DNA of 64,000 nucleotides from Fulvimonas sp. R45 (GTDB lineage: Bacteria > Pseudomonadota > Gammaproteobacteria > Xanthomonadales > Rhodanobacteraceae): contig NZ_JASERU010000015.1 of assembly GCF_030504985.1 (NCBI RefSeq), forward strand, positions 46,106 to 110,105. The letters run 5' to 3'. The translations under genes and the position numbers were made by a program. The notes beneath the pieces are model-generated. The model searched no databases. It was not told where the DNA came from and saw only the letters and a program-made list of their open reading frames with translations. This document shows, in pieces, positions 45,444-56,598 of this stretch (positions are counted from its first letter, which is position 1; every line of letters begins with the position of its first letter).

Positions 45444-48338
45444 ATGGCTCTGAAGCACAACGCGCTGGCTTTCGCGGTCGCGTCGGTCTGCCTTGGCATG
45501 TGCGCCGTGGCGCACGCCGGCACCGCCGCCGCCCAGCAGCAGGACACCCAGGCGCAGGCGGCGCCGGACGGCAAGACCGACACCAACGGCAAGAAGCCCG
45601 CCAAGCGCGACACGACGAAGATGGCCGCCGTGCAGGTGAACGGCTTCATCAGCAGCATCGAGAACTCGACCGCGCTGAAGCGCAACGCCAGCACCATCGT
45701 CGAGGCGGTGTCGGCCGAACAGGTCGGCAAGCTGCCCGGCGTCTCCATCGCCGACACCCTGGGCCGCCTGCCCGGCCTCGCGGTGCAGACCGTGGACGGC
45801 CGTCCGCAGGTGCTGACCATCCACGGCCTGGGCCCCGACTTCTCCACCGCGCTGATCAACGGCGGCCAGCAGGTCTCCACCTCGAACAACCGCGACGTGC
45901 AGTTCGACCAGTACCCGTCGAGCTGGTTCGACAACGTGGTGGTGCACCTGTCGCCCGAGGCCGACCTGGTCGGCCAGGGCCTGGCCGGCACCGTGGACAT
46001 GCACACCATCCGCCCGCTCGACAAGAACGGCCCCGAGGCGGCGGTGAACGCCAAGTACATCTGGAACGACATGTCCCAGCTGTCCAGCGGCTCGGGCGTG
46101 AGCAACAAGGGCTACAACCTCAACGGCGTGTGGGTGAACCAGTTCGCCGACCACACCATCGGCGTCACGCTGGGCGTGGACTTCGAGAACAACCCGTCGC
46201 AGGTCGAGCACCAGGCGCCGTGGGGCTATCCGAACACGGCCAGCGGCCCGGTCGTGGTGGGCGGCTCGAAGAACTACGGCATCACCGACTCGATGAAGCG
46301 CAACGGCATCCTGGCCACCGTGCAGTGGCAGCCGAACGAGTTCTACACCGGCACCATCGACCTGACCTACGACAACTTCAAGGAAGTGCAGCAGGCCAAG
46401 GGCATGGAGCTGCCGCTGTTCTGGGGCTCCAACGTCGGCCTCAGCCCGGGCACGGTGTCCAACGGCTTCGTCGAGAACGGCACCTACAGCAACGTCAAGC
46501 CGATCGTGCGCAACGACTACAACAGCACCACCGCGCGCGTCTACAACTTCAACTGGGACAACAAGTTCCACATCAACGAGAACTGGTCGGCCGACCTCGA
46601 CGCGAACTACTCGCGCGCCACCCGGCACGACATCAACCTCGAAAGCTACTCCGGCACCGGCTACAACGGCACCGGCGCCACCGACACCATCGGCTTCAAT
46701 GAACTGGGCAACGGCCTGCTCCACGTCGATCCGTCGCTCGACTACGGCAGCGGCGTGGTGCTGACCGACCCGGACGGCTGGGGCGCCGGCAACGACGTGG
46801 TGCAGGCCGGCTTCATCAACGCGCCGCGCACGGTCGACTACCTGGCCAACCTGCGCCTGAGCGTGGAGCGCGACTTCGTCAGCGGCCCGTTCTCCAGCCT
46901 GGAATTCGGCGCCTCGTACAGCACCCGCAACAAGACCTACAACATCGACCAGAACTTCCTGACCCTCGGCGGCGGCTTCATCAGCGGCGGCAGCGCCGTG
47001 ATGTCCGCCCCGATCCAGGGCGCCAGCGGCTGCTCGCCGCTGTCGTGGATGGGCATCAGCTCGATGCAGTGCTACAACCCGTTCGCGCTGATCGGCAACG
47101 GCACGCTGACCGAGGTGCCGGTGTTCATGTCCTCGCTGCCGCTGCCGCCGAACTGGAAGGTGCGCGAGCGCGACCTGAACCCGTACGTGCAGCTCAACAT
47201 CGACACCTACCTGGGCGGCGTCAGCCTGCGCGGCAATGTCGGCGTACAGGTGGACCACACCCACCAGACCTCCACCGGTGAGCGCGTGGCCCCCGGCAGC
47301 AGCGTCACCGGCGGCCATACCGACCTGATCCCCGTGACGGGCGGCACCAGCTACACCCGCTACCTGCCCAGCGCGAACCTGATCTTCGGCTTCACCGACA
47401 ACGACGACCTGCGCTTCAGTGCGGCACGCACCATCGCCCAGCCGCGCATGGACCAGATGAACGCCAGCCAGAACGTGAGCGGCAACATCACCCACCTCAC
47501 CTCGACCGACCCGAACCAGGCCTTCTTCAGCTCGAACGGAGGCAACGCCAGGCTGCTGCCGACCAGGGCCGACAACTACAACATCAGCTACGAGCACTAC
47601 TTCTCCGGCCCGGCGTCCGGCTACCAGTGCAACTCGGCCGACCAGAAGAACTCGGACCTGTGCCGCAGCGGTGGTGGCGGCGGCTACTTCGCGGTGTCCG
47701 GCTACTTCCTCGAGCTCAAGGACTACATCGACCCGAACGCGGCCTACCTGTACGACTTCAGCGCGTTCATCCCGTCGTACCTGACGAGCGCGCAGGCCGC
47801 CCAGCTCGGCACGCCGTACGGCATCGTCTCGGGCCCCACCAACGACGGCCACGGCTACGTGAAGGGCGCCCAGGTGACCCTGAACCTGCCGTTCAACCTG
47901 CTCACCCCGACGCTCGACGGCTTCGGCATGATCCTCACCGGCAACCGCACCAAGAGCTCGCTGGTGTACGGCGACAACCCGTCGCCGATCACCGTGCCGG
48001 GCCTGTCCAAGTGGGTCGCCAACGGCACGTTGTACTACCAGCACGACGGCTTCGAGGCGCGCGTCAGCGACAGCTACCGCTCCAGCTTCCTGGGCGAGGT
48101 GTCGGGCATCAGCTCCTCGCGCATCGAGCAGACGCTGAAGGGCGGCAGCAGCTACGACGCGCAGGTGAGCTATACCTTCGACCACGGCTCGTTCAAGGGG
48201 TTGACCCTGATCGCGCAGGGCTCGAACCTGTCGAACAAGATCTTCTCCACGTACCAGAACAACGATCCGCGCCAGGTGCTGATCTGGGAACGCTACGGCC
48301 GCACCTACTCGCTGGGCGTCTCGTACAAGTTCCAGTAA
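45444..48338 (+). CDS. TonB-dependent receptor for malto-oligosaccharides
   Basis: 964 residues from the ATG at 45444, with GGGAGGGG upstream. A Sec signal (LAFAVASVCLGMCAVAHA) precedes a variable linker and a plug with IVEAVSAEQVGKLPGVSIADTLGRLPGLAVQ, VLTIHGLGPDFSTALINGGQ and LVGQGLAGTVDMHT, here cited by short landmarks. The barrel ends YSLGVSYKFQ. This is the carbohydrate-type TonB receptor class found in xanthomonads and caulobacters. Its divergent promoter shares the two operator copies with the alpha-glucosidase operon. A rho-independent terminator follows. Confidence 0.92.
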   Translation: MALKHNALAFAVASVCLGMCAVAHAGTAAAQQQDTQAQAAPDGKTDTNGKKPAKRDTTKMAAVQVNGFISSIENSTALKRNASTIVEAVSAEQVGKLPGVSIADTLGRLPGLAVQTVDGRPQVLTIHGLGPDFSTALINGGQQVSTSNNRDVQFDQYPSSWFDNVVVHLSPEADLVGQGLAGTVDMHTIRPLDKNGPEAAVNAKYIWNDMSQLSSGSGVSNKGYNLNGVWVNQFADHTIGVTLGVDFENNPSQVEHQAPWGYPNTASGPVVVGGSKNYGITDSMKRNGILATVQWQPNEFYTGTIDLTYDNFKEVQQAKGMELPLFWGSNVGLSPGTVSNGFVENGTYSNVKPIVRNDYNSTTARVYNFNWDNKFHINENWSADLDANYSRATRHDINLESYSGTGYNGTGATDTIGFNELGNGLLHVDPSLDYGSGVVLTDPDGWGAGNDVVQAGFINAPRTVDYLANLRLSVERDFVSGPFSSLEFGASYSTRNKTYNIDQNFLTLGGGFISGGSAVMSAPIQGASGCSPLSWMGISSMQCYNPFALIGNGTLTEVPVFMSSLPLPPNWKVRERDLNPYVQLNIDTYLGGVSLRGNVGVQVDHTHQTSTGERVAPGSSVTGGHTDLIPVTGGTSYTRYLPSANLIFGFTDNDDLRFSAARTIAQPRMDQMNASQNVSGNITHLTSTDPNQAFFSSNGGNARLLPTRADNYNISYEHYFSGPASGYQCNSADQKNSDLCRSGGGGGYFAVSGYFLELKDYIDPNAAYLYDFSAFIPSYLTSAQAAQLGTPYGIVSGPTNDGHGYVKGAQVTLNLPFNLLTPTLDGFGMILTGNRTKSSLVYGDNPSPITVPGLSKWVANGTLYYQHDGFEARVSDSYRSSFLGEVSGISSSRIEQTLKGGSSYDAQVSYTFDHGSFKGLTLIAQGSNLSNKIFSTYQNNDPRQVLIWERYGRTYSLGVSYKFQ

Positions 48339-48365
48339 GCCGTTTTATCGCGTGTCTCCCCGAGT

Positions 48366-48400
48366 GCCCCGCTGCGCGTCATCCGGCGGGGCGTTTTTTT
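48366..48400 (+). terminator. Rho-independent terminator after the receptor gene
   Basis: GCCCCGC (48366-48372) pairs with GCGGGGC (48386-48392), followed by a run of seven T at 48394-48400. It lies 28 bp after the receptor stop, separating it from the halogenase gene. Confidence 0.85.
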
Positions 48401-48452
48401 CCAGGGCCGCGCCCCGTGCGCCGGGGCGCGGCCACCCGAACGGGACGCTGCC

Positions 48453-49976
48453 ATGGGCGACGAGATGAACGACCTGCGTATCCGGCGCGTGGTGATCGTG
48501 GGCGGCGGCACCGCCGGCTGGATGGCGGCGGCGCTGCTGGCGCAGGCGTTCGGCCCCGCGCTGGAGATCCGGCTGATCGAGTCCGAGGCCATCGGCATCG
48601 TCGGCGTGGGCGAGGCGACCATCCCCCAGATCCGCCATGTCGGCCGCTTCCTGGGCATCGACGAGGACGAGCTGCTGAAGGCCTGCCGCGGCACCATCAA
48701 GCTGGCGGTGCAGTTCAACGACTGGCGGCGGATCGGCGACAGCTACCTGCACGCCTTCAGCGACGTCGGCCTGCCGCTGGGCCTGCTGCCGTTCCAGCAC
48801 TACTGGCTGCGCAACCGGCGCGCGGACCCGCGGGCGCCCGACCTGTGGGCCTACTCGATCAACGCGCAGGCCGCCGACGCCAACCGCTTCGCACGCATGG
48901 ACACGGTGGGCGGCAGCCCGCTCACCGGCATCCGCTACGCCTACCATTTCGACGCCGCGCGCTTCGGCCAGCTGCTGCGCCGCCATGCCGAGCAGCGCGG
49001 CGTGCGCCGCACCGAGGGCAAGGTGGTGGACGTGGCGCTGCGCGGCGGGGACGGCTTCATCGAATCGGTGAAGCTGGAAAGCGGCGAGGTGGTCGCCGGC
49101 GACCTGTTCCTCGACTGCTCCGGCTTCCGCGGCCTGCTTACCGAGGGCGCGCTCAGGACCGGCTACGAGAGCTGGCAACACTGGCTGCCCTGCGACCGCG
49201 CGGTGGTGGTGGCCAGCGAGCACGGCCATGCGATCCGCCCGTACACCCAGGCCAGCGCGCAGCGCGCGGGCTGGCAGTGGCGCATCCCGCTGCAGCACCT
49301 GGACAGCAACGGCCACGTCTATTGCAGCCGCCACGTCAGCGACGACGAGGCCACCGCCACGCTGCTGGGCCACCTGGAAGGCCCGGCGCTGGGCGAACCG
49401 CGCCAGCTGCGTTTCCACACCGGCATCCGCAAGCGGATCTGGCACCGCAACTGCATCGCGCTGGGCCTGGCCAGCGGCTTCATCGAGCCGCTGGAATCGA
49501 CCAGCATCCACCTGATGCAGTCGTCGGTCGCGCGCCTGCTGACGATGTTCCCGGACAAGCGCTTCGACCCCGCGCTGATCGCCGAGTACAACCGCAAGAC
49601 CCGCGCCGAGTACGAGCAGACGCGCGACTTCATCGCGCTGCACTACCACGCCAACGAGCGCGACGACAGCGCCTTCTGGCGCGACTGCGCCACGATGGCG
49701 CTGCCCGACGGCCTGGCCCACCGCATCGAACTGTTCCGCCGCCACGCCCATGTCTTCCGCGAGGGCGAGGAACTGTTCACCGAGATGGGCTGGCTGCAGG
49801 TGATGGTCGGCCAGGGCATCGTGCCGCGGCACTATCACCCGCTGGCCGACGCGCTGCCCCAGGCGCAGCTCGACGAGTTCCTCGGCAACATCCGCACCCT
49901 GGTCGCGCGCGCCGTGGCCAGCATGCCCACGCATGCCGAGTTCGTCGACCGCCATTTCCGCGAGGCGGCCGCGTGA
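48453..49976 (+). CDS. Flavin-dependent tryptophan-halogenase-like protein
   Basis: 507 residues. The FAD-binding GGGTAGWMAA is at residues 17-26. The halide/active-site Lys is conserved at position 83 (GTIKLAVQF). The WxWxIP motif is GWQWRIP (about 273-279). The substrate-site Glu is at position 348 (EPLESTSIHLM). So all residues known to be needed in characterised halogenases are present. It lies inside a starch locus after a carbohydrate receptor. Related genes in xanthomonads and caulobacters occupy similar places and some halogenate indole. The native substrate is unknown, and a redox role in sugar metabolism cannot be excluded. Confidence 0.88.
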   Translation: MGDEMNDLRIRRVVIVGGGTAGWMAAALLAQAFGPALEIRLIESEAIGIVGVGEATIPQIRHVGRFLGIDEDELLKACRGTIKLAVQFNDWRRIGDSYLHAFSDVGLPLGLLPFQHYWLRNRRADPRAPDLWAYSINAQAADANRFARMDTVGGSPLTGIRYAYHFDAARFGQLLRRHAEQRGVRRTEGKVVDVALRGGDGFIESVKLESGEVVAGDLFLDCSGFRGLLTEGALRTGYESWQHWLPCDRAVVVASEHGHAIRPYTQASAQRAGWQWRIPLQHLDSNGHVYCSRHVSDDEATATLLGHLEGPALGEPRQLRFHTGIRKRIWHRNCIALGLASGFIEPLESTSIHLMQSSVARLLTMFPDKRFDPALIAEYNRKTRAEYEQTRDFIALHYHANERDDSAFWRDCATMALPDGLAHRIELFRRHAHVFREGEELFTEMGWLQVMVGQGIVPRHYHPLADALPQAQLDEFLGNIRTLVARAVASMPTHAEFVDRHFREAAA

Positions 49977-50019
49977 GCCGCGCCGCCGCCCGCCCCGCCA
50001 TCGCCTGCCGGAGCCGCCC

Positions 50020-51594
50020 GTGATCCGCCGCCATTTCGCCACCGCCATTCTCGCCGGGCTGCTCGCACTGGGCATTCCGTCCGTGCAGGCCGCCACCGCG
50101 CCCACGGCCGCCACCGCGGCGCCAACGCAGGCAGCACCCTCCGGCGTCTGGTACGAGATCTTCGTGCGCAGCTGGTACGACACCAACGGCGACGGCATCG
50201 GCGACCTCGACGGCGTCACCGCCAAGCTGGACTACCTGCAGTCGCTGGGCGTCAGCGGCATCTGGCTGATGCCGATCAATCCCTCGCCCAGCTACCACGG
50301 TTACGACGTCACCGACTACCAGGCGGTGAACCCGCAGTACGGCACGCTGGCCGACTTCCGCCGCCTGGCGGACGAGGCGCACCGGCGCGGCATCCGCGTG
50401 ATCATCGACATGGTGATCAACCACACCAGCGACCGGAGCCCGTGGTTCAAGGCCGCGCTGGACCCGAAGAGCCCCTACCGCGACTGGTACACCTGGGCCG
50501 GCAAGTACACCGACCTGGACAGCCCCAGCGCCGCCGGCGACCGCGCCTGGCAGGCCGCGGGCAAGCAGCACTACCTGGGCATCTTCGCGTCCAGCATGCC
50601 CGACCTGAACTACGACAACCCGGCGGTACGCGCCGAGATGATCAAGGTCGGCCGGTTCTGGCTGAAGCAGGGCGCGGACGGTTTCCGCCTCGACGCCGCC
50701 CGGCACATCTACGAGAACTTCCGCTGGGACGTGGACGACCCCGCCGCGCTGGCGAAGAACCTCGACTGGTGGAACGCCTACCGCCGCGGCCTCGACGCGG
50801 TGAACCCGCACGCCTACCTGGTCGGCGAGGTGACCCAGCCCGCCGCCACCGACCTGGCGCCGTACCTGAAGCCGTTGGACGCGGTGTTCGACTTCCCGCT
50901 GGCGGCGCAGCTGATCGAGGCCGCGAAGAGCGAGCGCAACCAGGGCCTCGGCCCCACCCTCGACCGCACCTATGCCGCCTACCAGGCAGTCGGCGGCCGC
51001 CCGATCAAGGACGCGCCGTTCCTGTCCAACCACGACCAGGAGCGCGTGATGAGCCAGCTCGACGGCAACCCGCAGCACATGCGCATGGCCGCCGCGATGC
51101 TGCTCACCCTGCCCGGCGAGCCGTACGTCTACTACGGCGAGGAGCTGGGCACGCTGGGCAGGAAGCCCGACCCCGCGCTGCGCGAGCCGATGCGCTGGGC
51201 GCGCTCGACCAAGGCGAAGGGCGAGACCACCTGGGAGGCCACCGATCCCGCCAACGGCGCTGCCGTCTCGGTCGAGGCAGAACAGGCCGACCCGCACTCG
51301 CTGCTGCACCTCTACACGCGGCTGATCCACTGGCGCAGCGAAGTGCCCGCGCTGCGCGACGGCGGCTTCCGCGCCTACCCCGAGGCCAGCGACCAGCTCG
51401 CCGCGTGGGAACGCACCGCCGGCCGCGACACCGTGCTGGTGGTGCACAACCTTTCCGGCACGGCGCAGACGATGGCGCTGGACGTGCCCGGCGAGCCGCG
51501 CTTCACCCATGTGCTGAAGCAGACCGGTCCGGGCGTGGCGATCCACGGCGGGGCGCTGAGCGTGCCGGCCTATACCAGCGTGGTGTTGCAGTGA
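50020..51594 (+). CDS. Exported GH13 alpha-amylase-type glycosidase
   Basis: 524 residues from a GTG start at 50020, chosen because CGGAG precedes it and the signal peptide IRRHFATAILAGLLALGIPSVQA begins there. Catalytic residues: Asp225 in GFRLDAARH, Glu270 in LVGEVT, Asp339 in LSNHDQER. It also has the N-terminal DTNGDGIGDLDGVTAKLDYL region shared by alpha-amylases and oligo-glucosidases. It begins 43 bp after the halogenase stop on the same strand. It is likely periplasmic and makes short malto-oligosaccharides. Confidence 0.9.
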   Translation: MIRRHFATAILAGLLALGIPSVQAATAPTAATAAPTQAAPSGVWYEIFVRSWYDTNGDGIGDLDGVTAKLDYLQSLGVSGIWLMPINPSPSYHGYDVTDYQAVNPQYGTLADFRRLADEAHRRGIRVIIDMVINHTSDRSPWFKAALDPKSPYRDWYTWAGKYTDLDSPSAAGDRAWQAAGKQHYLGIFASSMPDLNYDNPAVRAEMIKVGRFWLKQGADGFRLDAARHIYENFRWDVDDPAALAKNLDWWNAYRRGLDAVNPHAYLVGEVTQPAATDLAPYLKPLDAVFDFPLAAQLIEAAKSERNQGLGPTLDRTYAAYQAVGGRPIKDAPFLSNHDQERVMSQLDGNPQHMRMAAAMLLTLPGEPYVYYGEELGTLGRKPDPALREPMRWARSTKAKGETTWEATDPANGAAVSVEAEQADPHSLLHLYTRLIHWRSEVPALRDGGFRAYPEASDQLAAWERTAGRDTVLVVHNLSGTAQTMALDVPGEPRFTHVLKQTGPGVAIHGGALSVPAYTSVVLQ

Positions 51595-51627
51595 TGGGGC
51601 GCCGGCAGATCAGCCTGCGCACTTCGA

Positions 51628-51750
51628 CGTCGTCATTCCGGCGAAAGCCGGAATCCAGTCGAATGACTCGTGCGAAGCACGCAAAGCCGGTGTCGTGTGC
51701 TTCGCACGCATACCTCACTGGATTCCGGCTTTCGCCGGAATGACGGGCAA
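51628..51750. repeat. MITE-like inverted repeat with inner GTGCGAAGCACGC hairpins
   Basis: The outer arms CGTCATTCCGGCGAAAGCCG and CGGCTTTCGCCGGAATGACG are exact inverted repeats. The inner arms GTGCGAAGCACGC and GTGCTTCGCACGC also pair. The family is the same as 26283-26373 and 16424-16605. It lies between the GH13 and GH31 genes in the starch locus. Confidence 0.8.
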
Positions 51751-51808
51751 GAGCATGAGGCATCGCCAGCCAGCCATCTTCCCTACCCACCACCGCTTCC
51801 ACGTCGCC

Positions 51809-54193
51809 ATGCCTACCTCAAAAGCCACTCACGCCATCACGCGCCGCTCGCTCGCCGTCGCCCTCGCCGCCGGCCTCGTCGCCGGCCTCGCATTCGCCTC
51901 GCCCGCCCTGCTCGCCACCGCCGCCCCCACCGCCGCGGCCGTGCACGCCGACGCGCAAGGCGTGGCCTTCCGCCTCGGTGCCGAACAGGTCTCGATCCGC
52001 CTCGACGGCGCCGGCGTGGTACACGTGCAGGCGCTGCCCGCCCGCGCCACCGACACGCACACGCTGGTGCTCGACCCGCAGGCGAAGCCGGCCAAGGTCG
52101 CCGACGCGCGCGTGCGCGACGACGGCGCCACGCTCACCCTCGCCAGCGACCGCCTTGCCGCGGTCTGGCACAAGGCCGCCGGCACGCTGGAGCTGCAGGA
52201 CGCGCGGCACCACCCGCTGCTCACGCTCGACCTCGCCGCGCTGGCGCAGGGCGAAGTGCGGTTGATCCATGCGCCGGGCGACGCGCTGTACGGCATCGGC
52301 GGCTACGACAAGGACCAGGACGCCTCCGCCGGCCTGCTGCGCACCGGCGCGCAGGTGGCCAAGGCCGGCGAGCAGGGCCATGCCGGCGCGCCGTTCGTGT
52401 GGAGCACCGCGGGCTACGGCGTGCTGGTGGACAGCGACGGCGCGGACTTCGCGCTGAAGGATGGCCGCATCGCCATCACCGGCCTGTCCAAGCCGGCGGT
52501 GGACGTCTACCTGATGGCCGGCGACCCGCCGCAGCTGTTCGGCGAACTGGCCGACCTGAGCGGCCACGCGCCGCTGTTCCCGAAGTGGGCGAACGGCTTC
52601 ATCAACAGCCAGTGGGGCATCGACGAGCCGGAGTTCCGCCGGATCGTCGCCACCTACCGCGCCAGGCACATTCCGCTCGACGCCTTCACCTTCGACTTCG
52701 ACTGGAAGGACTGGGGCAAGGACTGGGGCGAGTTCAGCTGGAACCCGGCGAAATTCCCCGACGGCCCCACCGGCAAGCTGAAGGCCGACATGGACGCGCT
52801 CGGCGTGCACATGACCGGCATCATGAAGCCGCGCGTGCACGTGAATACGGTCGAAGGCCGCTACGCCACCGCACACGACCTGTGGCTGCCGGGCGAGAAG
52901 GCCAGCCCCGACTACTTCTCGCACCAGCCGGTGAAGGACATCGACTTCGACAAGCCGGCCGCGCGCGCGTGGTGGTTCAACCCGCAGCTGGCGCACAGCT
53001 TCGACACCGGCATCGTGGGCTGGTGGAACGACGAAGCCGACACCACGAAGAGCGACACCCAGTTCCTCAACATGCAGCGCGCCACCTGGGACGGCCAGCG
53101 TGCGCATTCGAAGCTGCGCGTATGGTCGATCAACCGCAACTTCTGGCTGGGCTCGCAGCGCTACGCCTACGGCCTGTGGTCGGGCGACATCCAGACCGGC
53201 TTCGCCAGCATGGCCGCGCAGCGCCCGCGCATGCTCAGCGCGATCGCCGTGGGCGAGATGCAGTGGGGCATGGACGGCGGCGGCTTCTTCGGCCACCCGT
53301 CGGACGAGAACTACGCGCGCTGGATCGAGTTCGGCGCGTTCACGCCGGTGTTCCGCGTGCACGGCACCGAGGGCGAGAAGCGCCAGCCATGGAAGTACGG
53401 CCCGGTGGCCGAGGCGGCGGCGACCCGGGCCATCCGCCTGCGCTACGCGCTGCTGCCCTACATCTACAGCTACCAGCACCGCGCCAGCGCGCGCGGCGTG
53501 GGCCTGGTGCAGCCGCTGGCCTTCGCCTGGCCGCACGACGCCAACGTGCGCAACGACGTGGACGCCTGGCTGTTCGGCGACTGGCTGCTGGTCTCGCCGG
53601 TGGTGCGGCAGGGCCAGACCACCAAGCGCATCTACCTGCCCGCCGGCACCTGGACGGACTGGTCCACCGGCAAGGTCTACGCGGGCGGCCGCACCATCGA
53701 CTACCCGGTGGACGCGAAGACCTGGGCCGACATCCCGCTGTTCATCCGCGCCGGCGCGATCATCCCCACCTGGCCGCCGATGGACCACGTGGGCCAGCGC
53801 GCGGTGACGACGCTGGACGTGGACCTGTTCCCCGCCACCGAAGCCACCGGCTTCGACTATTACGACGACGACGGCGAGACCTACGCCTACGAGCACGGCG
53901 CGTACTTCAGCCAGCGCCTGGGTTTGCAGCGCACCGGCAACGGCGTGCGCGTGGACCTCGCCGCGGCCCGCGGCAGCTACGCGCCGGCATTGAAGTTCTA
54001 CCTGCTGAAGATCCACGGCACCGCCGCCGCGGGTGTCACCGCCAACGGCAAGCCGTTGCCGTCGTTCGCCGGCACCGACGCGCTGGGCCAGGCGTCGGGC
54101 GAAGGCTGGGCGCACGGCCACGACCGCTACGGCGAAGTGACCTGGGTGCGCGTGGCGGCGGCGAAGGCGCAGGCCATCGTGCTCACGCCCTGA
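51809..54193 (+). CDS. Exported GH31 alpha-glucosidase
   Basis: 794 residues from the ATG at 51809. An in-frame ATG at 51755 would add 18 residues, and neither has a strong ribosome-binding site. A signal-like segment (RRSLAVALAAGLVAGLAFA) follows. The GH31 catalytic domain shows NSQWGIDEPEFRR, nucleophile Asp408 in GWWNDEAD and acid/base Asp460 in YGLWSGDIQ. The C-terminal beta domains include YDDDGETYAYEHGAY. GH31 enzymes release alpha-linked glucose (or xylose). In this locus alpha-1,4/1,6 glucose from starch is the likely product. Confidence 0.9.
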   Translation: MPTSKATHAITRRSLAVALAAGLVAGLAFASPALLATAAPTAAAVHADAQGVAFRLGAEQVSIRLDGAGVVHVQALPARATDTHTLVLDPQAKPAKVADARVRDDGATLTLASDRLAAVWHKAAGTLELQDARHHPLLTLDLAALAQGEVRLIHAPGDALYGIGGYDKDQDASAGLLRTGAQVAKAGEQGHAGAPFVWSTAGYGVLVDSDGADFALKDGRIAITGLSKPAVDVYLMAGDPPQLFGELADLSGHAPLFPKWANGFINSQWGIDEPEFRRIVATYRARHIPLDAFTFDFDWKDWGKDWGEFSWNPAKFPDGPTGKLKADMDALGVHMTGIMKPRVHVNTVEGRYATAHDLWLPGEKASPDYFSHQPVKDIDFDKPAARAWWFNPQLAHSFDTGIVGWWNDEADTTKSDTQFLNMQRATWDGQRAHSKLRVWSINRNFWLGSQRYAYGLWSGDIQTGFASMAAQRPRMLSAIAVGEMQWGMDGGGFFGHPSDENYARWIEFGAFTPVFRVHGTEGEKRQPWKYGPVAEAAATRAIRLRYALLPYIYSYQHRASARGVGLVQPLAFAWPHDANVRNDVDAWLFGDWLLVSPVVRQGQTTKRIYLPAGTWTDWSTGKVYAGGRTIDYPVDAKTWADIPLFIRAGAIIPTWPPMDHVGQRAVTTLDVDLFPATEATGFDYYDDDGETYAYEHGAYFSQRLGLQRTGNGVRVDLAAARGSYAPALKFYLLKIHGTAAAGVTANGKPLPSFAGTDALGQASGEGWAHGHDRYGEVTWVRVAAAKAQAIVLTP

Positions 54194-54194
54194 G

Positions 54195-56309
<2,115 letters not shown>

Positions 56310-56364
56310 GCCCGCCGCCGTCCCGGCATAAGCCCACGGGCGTCCGGAAAAAGGCACACTGAAG

Positions 56365-56470
56365 GCCCCCTCCCCTGCTTGCAGGGGAGGGTTGGGGAGG
56401 GGTGCTTCTGGCCTGAAGGTCAAAAAGCGCTACCCCCTCCCGACCTCCCCCTGCAAAGCAGGGGGAGGAG
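56365..56470. repeat. G/C-rich paired-hairpin repeat (copy 2)
   Basis: The hairpin around CCCCTGCTTGCAGGGG and one around CCCCCTGCAAAGCAGGGGG flank a spacer with GGCCTGAAGGTC. It is an inverted-orientation relative of 10957-11057. It lies in the gap before the next glycosidase-like gene, whose open frame runs into it, so coding starts placed within it are doubtful. Confidence 0.65.
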
Positions 56471-56553
56471 TTCATCCGGCAAGACGCAGGCCGGGATGAC
56501 GGGCAAAACGCTGCGTCGACGGAACGCAGCCCGATCCACAGGAAACACAGACG

Positions 56554-56598
56554 ATGCAGACGACACGAATCCTCCCCACGCGGTGCCGGCCATGCTGA
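56554..56598 (+). CDS. Possible 14-codon leader peptide overlapping the next gene
   Basis: A short open frame (MQTTRILPTRCRPC) with an AGGAAA sequence 9-10 bases before its ATG. Its TGA overlaps the next ATG as ATGCTGA, which allows translational coupling. It could also be the true N-terminus separated from the main frame by a one-base indel, because the downstream start lacks basic residues in its signal peptide. It is a small candidate only. Confidence 0.3.
   Translation: MQTTRILPTRCRPC

Noticed and set aside
45069..48185. Long minus-strand open frame of more than 1000 codons antisense to the TonB receptor
   Set aside because: It is rich in Val/Ala/His/Arg with no recognisable domain, which is the pattern produced by high-GC genes read on the opposite strand.
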